Assembly (NCBI GenBank): GCA_009746045.1 | Contig: RPFO01000106.1 | Coordinates: 441,925-505,924 of the forward strand | Direction: 5' to 3' | Origin: Mesostigma viride | Taxonomy: Eukaryota > Streptophyta > Mesostigmatophyceae > Mesostigmatales > Mesostigmataceae | Length of the DNA: 64,000 nucleotides | Part shown: one piece after another, positions 1 through 10,700 of the stretch | Layout: each line of letters opens with the position of its first letter | How positions within the stretch are numbered: position 1 is the stretch's first letter | Translations under genes and position numbers: made by a program | The notes under the pieces: model-generated | Databases searched by the model: none | Told to the model about the DNA's origin: nothing | The model's input: the letters and a program-made list of their open reading frames with translations, nothing else

Positions 1-42
1 TCCTAAACCCTAAACCCTAAACCCTAAACCCTAAACCCTAAC
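1..42. repeat. Telomere repeat (CCCTAAA)n
   Basis: About five tandem CCCTAAA units sit at the very start of the window, in the C-rich orientation expected at the left end of a chromosome. This is the Arabidopsis-type telomere, shared by most plants and green algae and by some other protists. It shows that everything following is subtelomeric. A short internal pair of units also occurs near 50173-50188. Confidence 0.95.
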
Positions 43-59
43 ACCGTCTCCAGACACCC

Positions 60-540
60 ACGGCATCCCCCACCCTGGCTATCACCCTCCCACTGTGACT
101 AAATTTACTAAGTTTACTATGGGTTTTTGGTTTTTTTTCTAGGAAATTCAAGCCAGCTGCCATGAGGTCAAGGTGCTACAGGTGCTGTGTGGTACAGGGT
201 AGCTATAGTGACCTTATAGTGACCATGGTGGTAGACTCTTATGCTGGCATCCCAGGGTGACTAAATTTACTAAGTTTACTATGGGTTTTTGGTTTTTTTT
301 TCTAGGAAATTCAAGCCACCTCCCATCACCTCGTGGTCATGCAACACACTAGAGTGTTGCATGTAATTTTAGTTTCCCACGGGAGTAGCTATAGTGACCT
401 TATAGTGACCATGGTGGTAGACTCTTATGCAGGCATCCCAGGGTGACTAAATTTACTAAGTTTACTATGGGTTTTTGGTTTTTTTTCTAGGAAATTCAAG
501 CCACCTGCCATGAGGTCAAGGTGTGACATCCAGTCCCACC
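60..540. repeat. Subtelomeric tandem repeat, unit about 186 bp
   Basis: A block starting GTGACTAAATTTACTAAG recurs at about 95, 257 and 443. A second block (tagtgaccttatagtgacca) recurs about 186 bp apart near 208 and 394. The second and third units are almost identical and the first is shorter. A diverged partial copy follows near 598. The array directly abuts the telomere. Confidence 0.85.
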
Positions 541-1336
541 ATGCCATAAGAGGGTGAGGCGTGTGGGATATGGACTAAGTCATTTCCCGTGGGAAACTAT
601 GTTTACTAGTTTACTATGGGTTTTGGGTTTTATTCCTAGGAAATTAATTCAGGTGTGCACCACCAAAAACACACCTGAATTTCCCAAAAAAAGAACCCCC
701 AAAAAACTTAGTAAATATAGTCTCCCACGACAAATGGTATGAAAACGTAGTTTCCCACGGCAAAATGACCAATAAATCCATCTCCCACGGGAAAAGGCCA
801 TGGGGGCCGGCCAGGGGGGTGCAGCGGAGGGGCGCGGACTGCCAAGCAGTGGCGGGACTGCCAGGTGGTGGTGGGCCTCGGTTGGTTGTGAGGGCTTGCT
901 GTGTTTTCTCGTGGTAAACTATATTTACTACTAAATGATATTTTCAGTTGGAAATAATGTTTTATTCGACGTGAGTGAGAGTGCATGCACAGGCTTGCAT
1001 AATTTCCCGCAAAGAAAACCCAAAACCCGTAGTTAGCTTAGTAAATTTAGTAAGGTGCTGGAGGGTCGAGCAGTGCGTGGGAGTTGGCGGACCCGGCGAG
1101 GGCCGCGCGGCGGGTGTGCAGAGTGTCACGGGGTCTACACACATCTGGAAACTCAGACGACCTATATGCAAGAATCCCATACGACCTGCGTCGATGCATG
1201 AGAGGTTTACTCTGGATTTTAAACCGCAGTTAGAACTGCAATTCGAGACGAAATGAAAATTGTTTTCAGCATATATTGACGCGTTTTATACTGCATAAAC
1301 GAATTCATTAAAAATATATCACGTTTACATTCGTTA
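541..1336. other. Subtelomeric spacer with TTTCCC-N2-GGGAAA motifs
   Basis: No convincing gene is seen. Short open frames here have no recognisable domain and repeat-derived composition. A dyad motif TTTCCCGTGGGAAA lies at 583-596, with related forms at about 373, 751 and 781. The same 14-mer recurs at 13981-13994, just past the recombinase gene at the other side of the integrated virus. Confidence 0.5.
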
Positions 1337-1940
1337 TCAGCTCGACAAGAGCGAAATGGCAAGCTCGTTGCCGTCGTCAACAAGACGACAATCTACTCCT
1401 TGTCCTTGGAGTGTCCAGTCAGGCTCTTCACACGTACGAGCGGATCTTCTTGTCGCCATGGCCGTGGGAGCTTGACGCTCCTCGCGGCTCCTCTTCCTGC
1501 CATTGGAAGTGGCGGTCTTTGCGTCCTCGAAAACCTTCTTTGCCTCCTCCCATGCCTTGTAGAGCGCAATGGGGGAAATGCCTGGCTGGCGCTTGGACTT
1601 GGAGAAGCCATTGAGGAAATCGTCAACCATCTTAACGCACCCGTCGGCTTGGTCGAGGCGAATCCACTCGCAGCGGTCCTCGACCTTCCTCGGCTTGCCG
1701 CATTCTTCTCGTAGACCCACTCGACGCAAATTTTGGCGTCTTGCGGTCGACATCGTCATATCCGGCGTCGTGAATCTTGAAGACCTCGCAGGTAGGTCCG
1801 GTGCCTCCAACAGCACCTTCGTTTCCGGAAAGAAGGGAGACCTTGTGCGTCAGGTGTGCGAGCTGGTCAGATATCTTTGTCTGGCCGTCCTCGAGACCAT
1901 CGAGGATTTTTCCAAGCATTGCCAACGCGCTTTCTCGCAA
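1337..1940 (-). pseudogene. Broken hypothetical gene of the integrated virus
   Basis: Two overlapping minus-strand frames (1632-1940 and 1337-1816) look like parts of one protein. The upstream frame is sensible to about 1715. After two single-base shifts near short A and GCAAG runs at about 1695-1725, the downstream frame carries on with a charged, helix-like segment and a basic Lys/Arg-rich tail. No ATG start is visible at the head of the first frame; an internal ATG near 1920 is the first candidate. I do not recognise a family. It is the last gene of the minus-strand virion block, so a virus-encoded accessory or structural role is an inference from position only. Confidence 0.45.
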
Positions 1941-2108
1941 GGCCCTGCGTTTCGGGAAGCCATGGCTACCGGCAGGGCTTGCAACGTGAGATGCGTGACT
2001 TGCACGTGATTTTGCCTATTTGTGCACGTGTGCAAGGTCCGTTACGTCTGCTGGCACGGCCTGGACAGGACGCGAAGGTGGCTGGACTTGTACAAGTGTC
2101 GAACTTGG

Positions 2109-2321
2109 CTAAATTTCGGAGCGATGCAAGTCTAAGGTGGCCTCTACCACGTGGCGAGTTCTGGGACGTGAATTTAGGTAAAAAGACTCGTAAGCGTGCG
2201 AGTAATCAACTGGGTCACTTGTCAATCGCCTGAACGAAGATTCTAGAGTGTCCACGAGAGTGAATTTTCCGAAGCAACCACCCATATATGATGCAGAAAT
2301 TACTTGCCATGGCAGGAACAT
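2109..2321 (-). CDS. Possible small ORF, unknown
   Basis: A 70-codon ATG-initiated minus-strand frame lies between two better supported genes and overlaps the end of the next upstream gene by 22 bases. The region is otherwise an unusually wide gap for this compact gene block, which slightly favours a real gene. No domain, signal peptide or membrane segment is seen. It could equally be non-coding decay. Confidence 0.2.
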   Translation of the reverse strand: MFLPWQVISASYMGGCFGKFTLVDTLESSFRRLTSDPVDYSHAYESFYLNSRPRTRHVVEATLDLHRSEI

Positions 2322-2804
2322 TTTTTTTTCTCTAGCCCTCGGACTTTCTCGAAACGCAAAATTACAACGAATTTCGCCACAGCCGTTGGGACCGTGTAAG
2401 AATCATCACCAGCAGCCCTGTCGAGGTGCACGAGGCTTAAAGATAAACGACCACCATTCCGAAACAGATATGGATCAGTCAGGTTCATATAATTGTGATC
2501 GTTGACGCATGTGTAAGTCGTAGCTACAGCCCCACCAGAGCAGAATTCTGAAAAAAGCACTGCGTGCTCATCCAAATTGTTCTCGGCCCCTCGAAAGTTA
2601 GGCGATGTCACGCCAAGTATACTCTTCCCCGCTGCTCCCTGGATGTTAACTAGATAGGCTGCATGCCCACCTCCTCGCCAGTCCTCGTCGATGATGGGGC
2701 TCTCGGGTCTGGCTTGATGACAAATTCTGCCGTCTCGTTGTGGCGTCAAAGGAGAGTGCCTTGTTGCTGTCTAGTAAAATCTGATAAAAAGTGGGATACT
2801 CCAT
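2300..2804 (-). pseudogene. Hypothetical virion-block protein, one frameshift
   Basis: An ATG at 2804 opens a short N-terminal frame. It is followed, after a shift near 2700, by a 149-codon frame ending at 2300. The shifted frame has no ATG of its own at its start, so I treat both as one gene of about 165 codons. The product has no recognised domain; its end is Lys/Cys-rich. It starts 28 bases after the stop of the LamG-like gene, fitting the tightly packed minus-strand virion gene cluster. A minor structural protein is possible but unproven. Confidence 0.45.
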
Positions 2805-2832
2805 GCTTTATTGTGATATATAGAAGAGATAT

Positions 2833-3970
2833 TTAGTTCTTGTCTTGCATCCTATGTCTATGGTGGGGAGTGCCCCACTTGGCCACGAGGTACCCGCGGA
2901 TCAGCTCCAACTCGGCGGAGGTCTTGGCGGTATTGTAGATGAGGATCTCGCCGATCCACCCATCAAAGGCGCGGACTGCGTTAGTCGTATCGCCACCAAC
3001 TTGCGAGATTGCCGGTGAACGTTTCGGGATTTGACCCGGCATCCGCGTCTGCGGTACGCCCGTCGAATCTGGTTCTGAAAGTGTTCAATACCGTGTCCAC
3101 CGAAAGCGCGAGGACGTGCTGCTGGTTGTCAAAAAATTTTGTCTCGATGCCATCGCGACATATAGCTGGGTTGTCCCAGGACCCGTGTCGGCTACGACTA
3201 GTGACGAGTGGTACACTGGCGATTCGATCTCCGTCATCGTGCTTCCTATCATGAATCCTCTGATAATGTCCGTGGTCCCGGGGTTGTTGGTATCAGGGTA
3301 GGTAGCGGTCGTCAGCTGTTTGGCGACTATCACCACACGACTTGGTCCCGATAGATCCCCAGAATGTAGATGACGAGGTCAGAAGTCCCGAGCGGAGGTT
3401 GATGAAGCGGAGGGACGTCTTCCCGTTGAGCTCGGTGGTGTCCAGAATGGGCGTCTTCGCGGAATTGGACTGCGTTACGTGATACCCCGAGGCCAGGTTC
3501 TTCTTGTCGTTCATCCGCAGCACGTTGCCGCCCGCGGTGCTCTGGACGGCGGTCCCCGTGGTGTCGCTGAACAGGGTGCTGCCGTCCGACGGGTCGTACC
3601 ACGCGTACAGCGCGGGGTCGACGGCGGGGTCGTACGAGTACGTGAACGAAAGCGTATTGGAGGCCGCGTTGCCACTCCCCCACGATGCGTCTATCACCGT
3701 GTTTGCACCCACGTTTACAGTCGTTGAGAAGTTGGCCATAGTTGGAGTGACGTCGAACGTGTAAGAGTTTCCACTTCCCAGGAGGTTTGAGGCCGCCCCA
3801 TTGGTAACGGTGATGTCGCCCAACACAAAACCAGTTACAGGCCTGTTAAATGTGGCAGTCACGGTCACTGGAACAGCAGTAGGCGTTGGGCTGCCAGTCG
3901 TGAGGGTTACAGTATTCTTGGCACGCCTCTTCCGCGTGAGTAGTGGGCAAATGCTATAATCAAACGACAT
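2833..3970 (-). pseudogene. Fibre-like protein: Ig-like domain plus LamG/concanavalin-A-like domain, frameshifted
   Basis: The gene is read in three pieces (ATG at 3970 to about 3330; about 3336-3085; about 3042-2833). The N-terminal piece, after a basic start, has a bacterial-type Ig-like module (threonine/valine-rich beta strands with an F-x-x-P-V-x-x-F core). A W-Y-D-P-S segment then opens a LamG-like lectin fold, and the last piece has the closing strands typical of that fold (F-D-G-W-I-G-E-I-L then ELELIRGYL). Such combinations occur in virus and phage fibres or spikes that contact host glycans. At least two frame changes break it. Fibre function is inferred from domains and from its place next to the capsid gene. 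Confidence 0.65.
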
Positions 3971-3995
3971 CAAACTAATCTACAATATCATGACA

Positions 3996-4169
3996 CTATT
4001 TTTTGGAGTTTCGTGGCAGTGGATATTGAAACTTCCCAACCAGAACCGGCCCTTGTTTTGCTGGCAAAAGTGAGGCCCTGCCATCATCTGCTAGGTTTGG
4101 CGTATCGAAGATCAGTATCTGCCTGTTTAAGGGGTTTGCGACTATCCTAGGGTCTTTGAGATAATCCAT
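3996..4169 (-). CDS. Small virion-block protein, unknown
   Basis: A 57-codon frame starts at the ATG at 4169, preferred over the in-frame GTG nine bases upstream. It fits exactly between the capsid gene stop (4201) and the fibre gene start (3970), with gaps of about 25-30 bases as elsewhere in the cluster. The product is short and soluble-looking, with a basic C-terminus and no membrane segment. No family is recognised. The spacing is the main evidence that it is real. Confidence 0.45.
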   Translation of the reverse strand: MDYLKDPRIVANPLNRQILIFDTPNLADDGRASLLPAKQGPVLVGKFQYPLPRNSKK

Positions 4170-4200
4170 CGAAGACACAGTATACTAGGGAGGGAGATTT

Positions 4201-5415
4201 TTACAGCTGGACGACGGCCTGGCGACCCGCGCCGATGTCCATGCGTGACTCGGACTCGGCAAAGATGTACAAGACGAGGTCCGTGCCGCCTGTCTTGGAG
4301 ACGCGGAGAGTGACGACGCTGGCCGTGCCCCTCAAGTCGAGACCTGACTGCCACCCCTCTCCAGCGGATGGCATGTTAAGGTGTGCTGCCATAGTGAAAT
4401 ATCGCGTGGGCCAATATGCCTCAGTCACGGTAATGGAGGCTGGAGCCCCAATGTTCCCTTGGTCGCCAAAAGTCGAGAGCAGATTCACCCATGCCTCTGT
4501 AGGACCCATAGAGTACGCTGGGGTCTGGTAATTCCCGTTGATGTCAAATTGGAAGCCAGTGAGCGTGTCGCCAGTATGGAAGAACATAGTATTACCAGCA
4601 CCGTTCGCAACGTCAGCGGCAGCAGAAACTTGGACTGCCAAAAGCTTCGAGGCGCTCATGGAAGATAAGCTCGCCTTCATTGAGTATGCGTTACTCGTAC
4701 CAAGCGACTGCTTTGTTGAAGTCCAAGTATTCCACGTGTATGGGATAGTCCCACCTTGTGCCAGCCGACTAGACAGGACCTGGCCGATGACATCTTCTTG
4801 AAATCGGTACACTTCGATGGACCAATAGATATCCTTGAGAGTATACGATAGGCCAGCCCCTGCTGCACTAGGGATGAGAACACCGGCATCCATCAGTGTC
4901 ACCCTGACCTCGATTGGTGGCATGAGAGACATGTCCACAATCCTTGGATTGCCGCTAAGAAACCCGATAAAATGATCAATGCACCCTGGTTTAGCGTCGG
5001 CTTCCGCAATATTCGCCACAGGGGCCGCGACGGCATTGTCAGCCCATCCAGCAGGCCTCTGAGATTGGTTGTAGCTCGACCCTCCATGAGACGCGAGCAG
5101 AGTATGGTACAACTGGCTATAATCGTTGATGTTGTCAACTTGCTGTCCTCCAACCAAGACTTCTAGTCGCTTGATTAGAGACGAGGTGTGTGACGGAAAT
5201 GTCGCATATCCAGCGGTAGTAGCCGTCCATCCCTTGAAGTTCATGCAGATGGTGTGCAAGTCGCAAAAACCGGACGTAGGCAGGCGCACGCTGATAGTCG
5301 ACCCGTGACGCACGTCAGTGGCCGCGGAGGTAGTGGAGAGCTGCACCCTTTGGGTCATGTGCTGCCCGAGGGACTTGATGACGTGCTGCATTGAGCGGGG
5401 GATAGCGCGATCCAT
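4201..5415 (-). CDS. MCP: Major capsid protein, double jelly-roll type (polinton-like virus)
   Basis: This 404-codon intact ORF is rich in beta-strand pattern, with few Lys. Two halves each have a conserved-looking turn typical of double jelly-roll capsid proteins: an early block with R-L-E-V-L-V-G-G-Q-Q followed by Y-x-Q-L-Y-x-T-L-L (about residues 84-108), then M-x-P-P-I-E-V-R-V-T-L (about 165-175), and a second set of strands ending near the C-terminus. Length is near that of minimal double jelly-roll proteins such as PRD1 P3 and somewhat short for polinton-like viruses. It would form the trimeric hexon of an icosahedral shell. The call rests on strand pattern plus its position beside a penton gene and near a packaging ATPase. 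It begins with ATG 29 bases from the stop of the next gene and has no visible break, unlike several neighbours. Confidence 0.72.
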   Translation of the reverse strand: MDRAIPRSMQHVIKSLGQHMTQRVQLSTTSAATDVRHGSTISVRLPTSGFCDLHTICMNFKGWTATTAGYATFPSHTSSLIKRLEVLVGGQQVDNINDYSQLYHTLLASHGGSSYNQSQRPAGWADNAVAAPVANIAEADAKPGCIDHFIGFLSGNPRIVDMSLMPPIEVRVTLMDAGVLIPSAAGAGLSYTLKDIYWSIEVYRFQEDVIGQVLSSRLAQGGTIPYTWNTWTSTKQSLGTSNAYSMKASLSSMSASKLLAVQVSAAADVANGAGNTMFFHTGDTLTGFQFDINGNYQTPAYSMGPTEAWVNLLSTFGDQGNIGAPASITVTEAYWPTRYFTMAAHLNMPSAGEGWQSGLDLRGTASVVTLRVSKTGGTDLVLYIFAESESRMDIGAGRQAVVQL

Positions 5416-5443
5416 CGATGTATACCCATGTGCTTAGATTATT

Positions 5444-5731
5444 TTACCGTAAGATCTCTCCTAGTAATGGGTTGTCTTGTCGGTGAGCCTCGACCCTCTT
5501 GTCAAAGCTCGAGAGTGCCTTCAACCCAGCGTCCGCGAACCCCGCGATGTTGCTGAGCACCGGCGTGTTCCTCACGATTTCTCCTGGCACCCCTCCAAAA
5601 ACGGCGTCCGCGGTCTTCAACAAAGCCTGTGCCGTGCGCGCGCCATGGCCGACCTTTCGAATAGCATCCCCCGCAGCATGGCCGACTTTACGAACGACAG
5701 AGGCGACCTTTCCGAAGACTCGATCAAACAT
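5444..5731 (-). CDS. Small basic amphipathic virion protein
   Basis: A 95-codon ATG-initiated ORF sits between the penton and capsid genes; its start is one base past the penton stop, suggesting co-expression. The N-terminal 40 residues are a repeated Val-x-x-Lys-Val-Gly-His type pattern that would form a basic amphipathic helix; the middle is Ala/Gly-rich. Small proteins of this kind between penton and capsid genes in polinton-like and adenovirus-like genomes are often cement, membrane-active or core proteins (adenovirus VI or X play such roles). That analogy is inference; there is no diagnostic motif. Confidence 0.5.
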   Translation of the reverse strand: MFDRVFGKVASVVRKVGHAAGDAIRKVGHGARTAQALLKTADAVFGGVPGEIVRNTPVLSNIAGFADAGLKALSSFDKRVEAHRQDNPLLGEILR

Positions 5732-5732
5732 T

Positions 5733-6572
5733 TCAACTTTGATATGGTATAGGCTGAGAAAATTTGTCGTCTGGGTCCTTGAGCGCGACGTACTTCAAGA
5801 CCCGCGATATCTTGCGGGCCTCTGAGCCGATCACTTTCTGCGGCGAGATGCGGAAGGCTAGCTGAGCAACCCAGTCGGTGTACACGTCTATCGGCTGGTC
5901 ATCCTCGTCCAACAACCGCAACGAGATGGAAGTTGGCGACTCTCTCAAATGCTGCCACAGAGGCTGGTACGACATCCACACTATGGGCTCCAGGTACTGC
6001 GACATCACTGGCAGGACGGCAAGGAGCCCGCCATACTGGGCGCCCTGGGGGGAAGATACCACATTCCCGCGGACTAGGTCGGTGTACACGAACACGGAGC
6101 TCAACCGACCGTTTGTGGCAGGTCTGTTCGAAGTGAGAGACGTCGTGGATTGGTATGCTAGTGGGAGAAGGCCGAGTACCCTTCCTGCGTATTCAGAGAC
6201 CTGGATGGAAAACGCATTGGGAGATGAAAAAGTGTACTTGCTCTTCGCGCGATCGTATGTCACCGTCATCCCAGGGTCGTGCACTCGTAGTGCGTTCTCA
6301 ATGTTGGCCCTGTTCTCCAAACACGTGTATGAGCCGTGGGGGAGAAATATCTCATGGGTGTCTGATGTTACTTGTGTGGTGAAAAGGAACTTGTTATTTC
6401 TCGAAGTGATGTGCGCTTGCTCGTATGGGACTGAGAGTAACTCGAGACCCACGTCGTGGAAGTCGTCCAAAAGGCCCATGGGGATGTCCCACGTGGGAGC
6501 AGCCAAGTCACCCCTCGCCCTGTCAGCAGTTCTAAGGGTCAAAAGGATCGTCTCTTGAACATGGTCTTTCAT
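5733..6572 (-). CDS. Penton / minor capsid protein, single jelly-roll type
   Basis: This intact 279-codon ORF carries a recognisable penton-type signature at about residues 73-95: a beta strand ending in F-L-P-H-G-S-Y-T, then a short helix region E-N-R-A-N-I-E-N-A-L. The I-x-x-P-x-G-x-Y...I-N-x-x-L pattern is common to penton proteins of polintons, virophages and polinton-like viruses. The following strands (V-T-Y-D...Y-T-F-S-S) and a mixed C-terminal half fit a single jelly-roll plus tail. It would form the fivefold vertices. It directly precedes the small amphipathic protein and the capsid gene on the same strand, the usual virion-module arrangement. Confidence 0.68.
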   Translation of the reverse strand: MKDHVQETILLTLRTADRARGDLAAPTWDIPMGLLDDFHDVGLELLSVPYEQAHITSRNNKFLFTTQVTSDTHEIFLPHGSYTCLENRANIENALRVHDPGMTVTYDRAKSKYTFSSPNAFSIQVSEYAGRVLGLLPLAYQSTTSLTSNRPATNGRLSSVFVYTDLVRGNVVSSPQGAQYGGLLAVLPVMSQYLEPIVWMSYQPLWQHLRESPTSISLRLLDEDDQPIDVYTDWVAQLAFRISPQKVIGSEARKISRVLKYVALKDPDDKFSQPIPYQS

Positions 6573-6576
6573 ACGC

Positions 6577-6807
6577 TTAGCTCTCTACCATCAACTCCGA
6601 TTTGATTTCGGGTCTATTCAGAACTACCACTTCGCCCTCTTTTGCGTCCTTGAAAGCGCGTTTGAGAGCGCGCTTTCCTTTCCCAGTCATAGGTTTCTTT
6701 CTACAATACAAAAACGCGGCCTCGATGAACTCTCGTGGCATGCTAGGGTACAGTACCATCCACTGAGAAATCTCGATCAGGTCAGACTCTGTGAAAATTG
6801 GATCCAT
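6577..6807 (-). CDS. Small virion-block protein, unknown
   Basis: A 76-codon ATG-initiated ORF ends 4 bases before the penton start. The first half is hydrophobic/aromatic with acidic residues, the second half a Lys/Arg-rich stretch (about residues 38-54), then an acidic tail. A small DNA- or capsid-associated protein is possible. No family is recognised. Its tight spacing within the cluster supports it as a real gene. Confidence 0.5.
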   Translation of the reverse strand: MDPIFTESDLIEISQWMVLYPSMPREFIEAAFLYCRKKPMTGKGKRALKRAFKDAKEGEVVVLNRPEIKSELMVES

Positions 6808-6836
6808 TGCGTAATATTATCACACACAGATATTTT

Positions 6837-7580
6837 TTAGGCACGGATACCCGTAGCCATTCCCAAGGCAGCTAACCTGGCTGCTCTCATCCTCTCTCTT
6901 CCACCCGAGCCAACTACCACTGGCTCACCGCCCACCGTCCTGCCTTGGGGCCTTTTATGAATTCTGTTGATATGAGTCGTCCTTCCGCCTTGGCTTTTAA
7001 AGTCCCTCGTGCATCCAGGCTCGGTGCACGGAAACCGGGCAGGTCCGGTTCCGGTATCTGATGTCAAAGGTGGCGCTGGCTCTCTAGGCACCGCGGTCTC
7101 ACCGAAGACAAACATGGGATCCGTTCCCATTTCCGCCGTCTCCTTCCTCCCACTCGCACCACCTCGGTATATCTTCAACCTTCTACCGACCCTGAGACCT
7201 GTTGCTCTAGCGGGAGCTGCCGGTGGCGCCACTACAACCGGCTCATCGGATGTTGTAGCAGCTGCCGTCGTCGCGCCGCCAGCCGCGGTTGCTGGTGTGG
7301 CGACGCTTACGCCACCTCCTAATGAGTTGTCGATTGGCATCATCGGGACGCGAACCGGTTGCGCGACGTTGGACAGGGCCGCCAACAGAATCGCGTCTCT
7401 GAACCCGCGAGCTTCCGCTACTTTCCCCTTGGCAGCGGGAGCTCTGTGTGGTCGCGAGTTGATTACGATCGTGTTCTTGACGGAATTGGAGGACCTAGAG
7501 GAGACTCTTGTGGACGTCGTAGTGGTAGGCGCGCGTTTTCGTCCTGAGCGTCGGCCGCGTTTCGTTTTCCTTGGTGGCAT
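6837..7580 (-). CDS. C2H2 zinc-finger protein with basic N-terminus
   Basis: This 247-codon ORF starts with a strongly basic, Ser/Thr/Arg-rich tail (first 60 residues), then a long low-complexity Ala/Thr/Val/Pro region. A single C2H2 finger follows at about residues 184-207, spaced C-x4-C-x12-H-x4-H, and the C-terminus is Arg-rich. The finger and basic ends point to nucleic-acid binding; in a virion gene block this could be a core/packaging protein or a late regulator. The AT-rich 30 bases before the ATG may be the promoter. No frameshift is seen. Confidence 0.55.
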   Translation of the reverse strand: MPPRKTKRGRRSGRKRAPTTTTSTRVSSRSSNSVKNTIVINSRPHRAPAAKGKVAEARGFRDAILLAALSNVAQPVRVPMMPIDNSLGGGVSVATPATAAGGATTAAATTSDEPVVVAPPAAPARATGLRVGRRLKIYRGGASGRKETAEMGTDPMFVFGETAVPREPAPPLTSDTGTGPARFPCTEPGCTRDFKSQGGRTTHINRIHKRPQGRTVGGEPVVVGSGGRERMRAARLAALGMATGIRA

Positions 7581-7719
7581 GTTTACTTATGCGAGAGATT
7601 TTTATGCGCTCGTCCACGTGATCGTCTTCGACACAGCCGTTGCGGCGGTCCCAGCTCGGGATTTGCAAAGTTGTTGGATAGGGTGATAGGGGCAGAGTAG
7701 CCTGTTGGTGGGATCCGGT

Positions 7720-10700
7720 TTAAATGTAGCAGGATTTGGAACTTGCCATCATCTTCTGTGTACCCGGGACGACGGACCAATAAGGCGCGAATATCAGGAA
7801 TGGGAGCCCGGTTCCCACTGCTTTTGCCTTCATTCGATAAGGGTTAGAGAGGTCGAGGATGGTTGGTAAGGCACCCGTGAAATTGACGCGAAGGTACACG
7901 TGCTCCAAGGACGTTGGCAAAGTGAGCTCGCTTTGGTTGGCTGGGTCGTGGAATGACAGCGTGGCCGTGGGGGTACCGTGCCATAGCTGAGGGATGAAGT
8001 AGTCGTACACAGGAGGCCGCAGACCGGGGATGGTGTGGGATATCCTCCGCGTCTCGTTGATGTCAGTGAACTGGGCGACGTCTAACCCATGAGTTGTGCC
8101 TATTAGCACCAATGCGTTGTCATAATACCCACACACGCTCGTATCGAGGACAAGAGCACCGGGTCCAGAAAGGGTGGGACTGAGCACAGTGGCAAATGTG
8201 ACCGTTGCAAGGTGAGTGAGCCCACCAACGACTGGTACAAACGTGTTTGCGAGGGTGGACGTGATGGTTACCGTGTTTGTCCCTGGGGTGAAGACATTTG
8301 TACCCCCTGCCCACTCCGCTCCAAAGACACATGTAACCTGCCCGGCAACATTGCTCACTTTTGTCGGGTCGAACCCCATGACAACGCTGAACTTCTTAAT
8401 GGCTTGACGGGCTGGAAGTACTCCATAGAGTTGGACAGGGTACGTCACGAGTTGCGCCTCATAAGACGTTGTTGGGCACTTGACCACTGTGTGAATCATG
8501 CTTTCATCCGTCAATGTGAGCTCCTTGAACCATAGATTGGTAGCTCCAGGCACTGGCTTTGTTACGGAATACTTGCCGAAGATGGAACAGTTCTGCCCCG
8601 CGGTGCCCCGGTGTCGTAGTTGATCACATCTCCTCCCTTTGTACAGGTCCCGGAGGGGTTATTCGTGAAGATGGAATCTAGCTCAACAGCCGTGAGATCG
8701 TCTTCGATGTTCGCTATTTCAATGGCGTGGTATTCTCCTGACAGGTGCATAACTGGCCGTAGGGGCATTGGCACGTATGGATCAATGATATCTGTTGGCG
8801 TGGATGTGAAAATCCCGGCGCTGTTTGAGATTTTTGTCATCTGACTCATCCTAGTTGGGAGTGTCTTGGCTATATACCTCTCGACTATTCCGTCAGACCG
8901 TCGTCGAAACGCAACCCAGTAACTCAACTGCTGCCTCCACGAGCTATTGAGTGTGTATCGCACTCTTGCCTTGAGGTTGTCATACAGGTCGAGAGCATAG
9001 TCGGAGTGGTGAAGGTTGACCCCAAGCATGGCCCAATGGGTCGTTTGAGCGTTTCTCCAATTTGAGTGTCCGTCCGTAACGGCCGGATGATACTTTCCAG
9101 ATAAACTCATCGTGTTCTCAGCAAATGACACAAAAGCGTCATTGCTTCCAAGATACATGCGAAAACACATGCAGAACGGACCGTCTATTAACTCGTTTGC
9201 AAAAACGACACACTTTGATGGAGCCGGCGTGGCTGTTTTTATCAAATAAAAGCTCGTGGGGTCATTCGGTTCAAAGTAGTACTTCGATGACTCTGCCTGA
9301 GAAGTCGTGAAGATATTACGAGAAAGGACGTCTAAACTGCGAAGGGTGTCATGAGTCCCTTCTACTGTCGCGTTCTCCCCAGAGAGGTTGGGGTAGTCTC
9401 TTGGGCATGTGAAGCTGTAATAAATGTCCGTATTAGCGCTTTCGTGGTCGGTTGGTGTGTACGTGAAATAGTTAATCCCTGACAAGGTTGCCTTGACACC
9501 CCCCTCTATATGCAAGTTGAAACTGACTGGGTTTTCGAGGTTCATCCCCCACCCAACGACAGGGTCCGCCAGTGCTGTAATTGCTATCCTCATTGGATTC
9601 GCGTATGATACAAACTTGCTCTTTGATCGTATCCCACTAGAGGTTGTAGAAAGTTTCGAGACACCTACCATGACCCCCGCCTTCCTAGTCGTAAACGAGG
9701 TAATGGTAGAGTCATCGAAGAGGTCTAGCTCGTAACTCAGCCATTTTCCCGTGTCGGTACTTGTCAAGTTGGTAACTAGAGCATCCTCACCACGCAGTCC
9801 TCCGTTCACAGATAGCGTGAACCCGCCAATCGTCGGAGAGGCCTCCGTGAGTCGAACGTTGTTGATGTACCATCGCAAAGGGAGTTTTCTCAGGTAGGCG
9901 CTAGGGACGCAATCTTTGATGCCTTGTACTATCGAAAGCCCTGGGATGCATTCATACGTCTGAAAAGGGTAGGTGACTACTAGCCAAGTGACAGCGTTCA
10001 ATTCATCGATCCTGCCAATTCTCCAGCTAGAGAGTTTTGCATAGGATCGGGTTATTGTGAAAGAACGCCCGGTTAGCGCGGCAGGGCGGTTGTGGTCTCT
10101 CATGGTGGAAAACGAGATTTGCTCGACTAGCAAAGGGCTACCCGAAAATCGCGTCCCGCCATATCCAAAATACAGGTCCTTGAAATACGGGTATCCGACA
10201 TCTGGGTTAACCAAGTTGTTCCCCGCTGCATAAAATGAGGACTGGTAGTCTCTCGCGACAAAATCGCAAATTCCGCACTTCTCCGCTGTTGACGATGTAT
10301 GGCAACTCAACACGCACGTCTTGGTCATTGATGACGCTAAAGGCATTGTCATGAGAAGCCGTCGTTCCATCTTCATAATGCATGACAAATGGCGCGTTTG
10401 GATTTGTCAGAGTAGTATAGCCGATACCCAAGTTGTCGAACAGAAAGTCTAGCTGTGTGCGGGTCGGTATTCGATGGCCTGGGTCTTGGAGCGTATCAGC
10501 GTCAAAATGGAATGACATGACCCCATTGCTCGGTGTCTCGATGTCTATGAAGCTGCTTTTTACGTACATGTTTTCGAATATGGCTTGGTCTTTAAACCAC
10601 GATTTCCCATCCACTACCAGCTTAAAAAATGACTCGATAGGGTCCGCGGCCGTCTCCTCGTCGTAATCATCGCCTAAACGCAAACTTGTTGGCTCACTTG

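Noticed and set aside
7009-7686. 225-codon plus-strand frame over the zinc-finger gene
   Set aside because: Opposite-strand shadow of the minus-strand gene, which has a complete C2H2 finger and fits the gene spacing.
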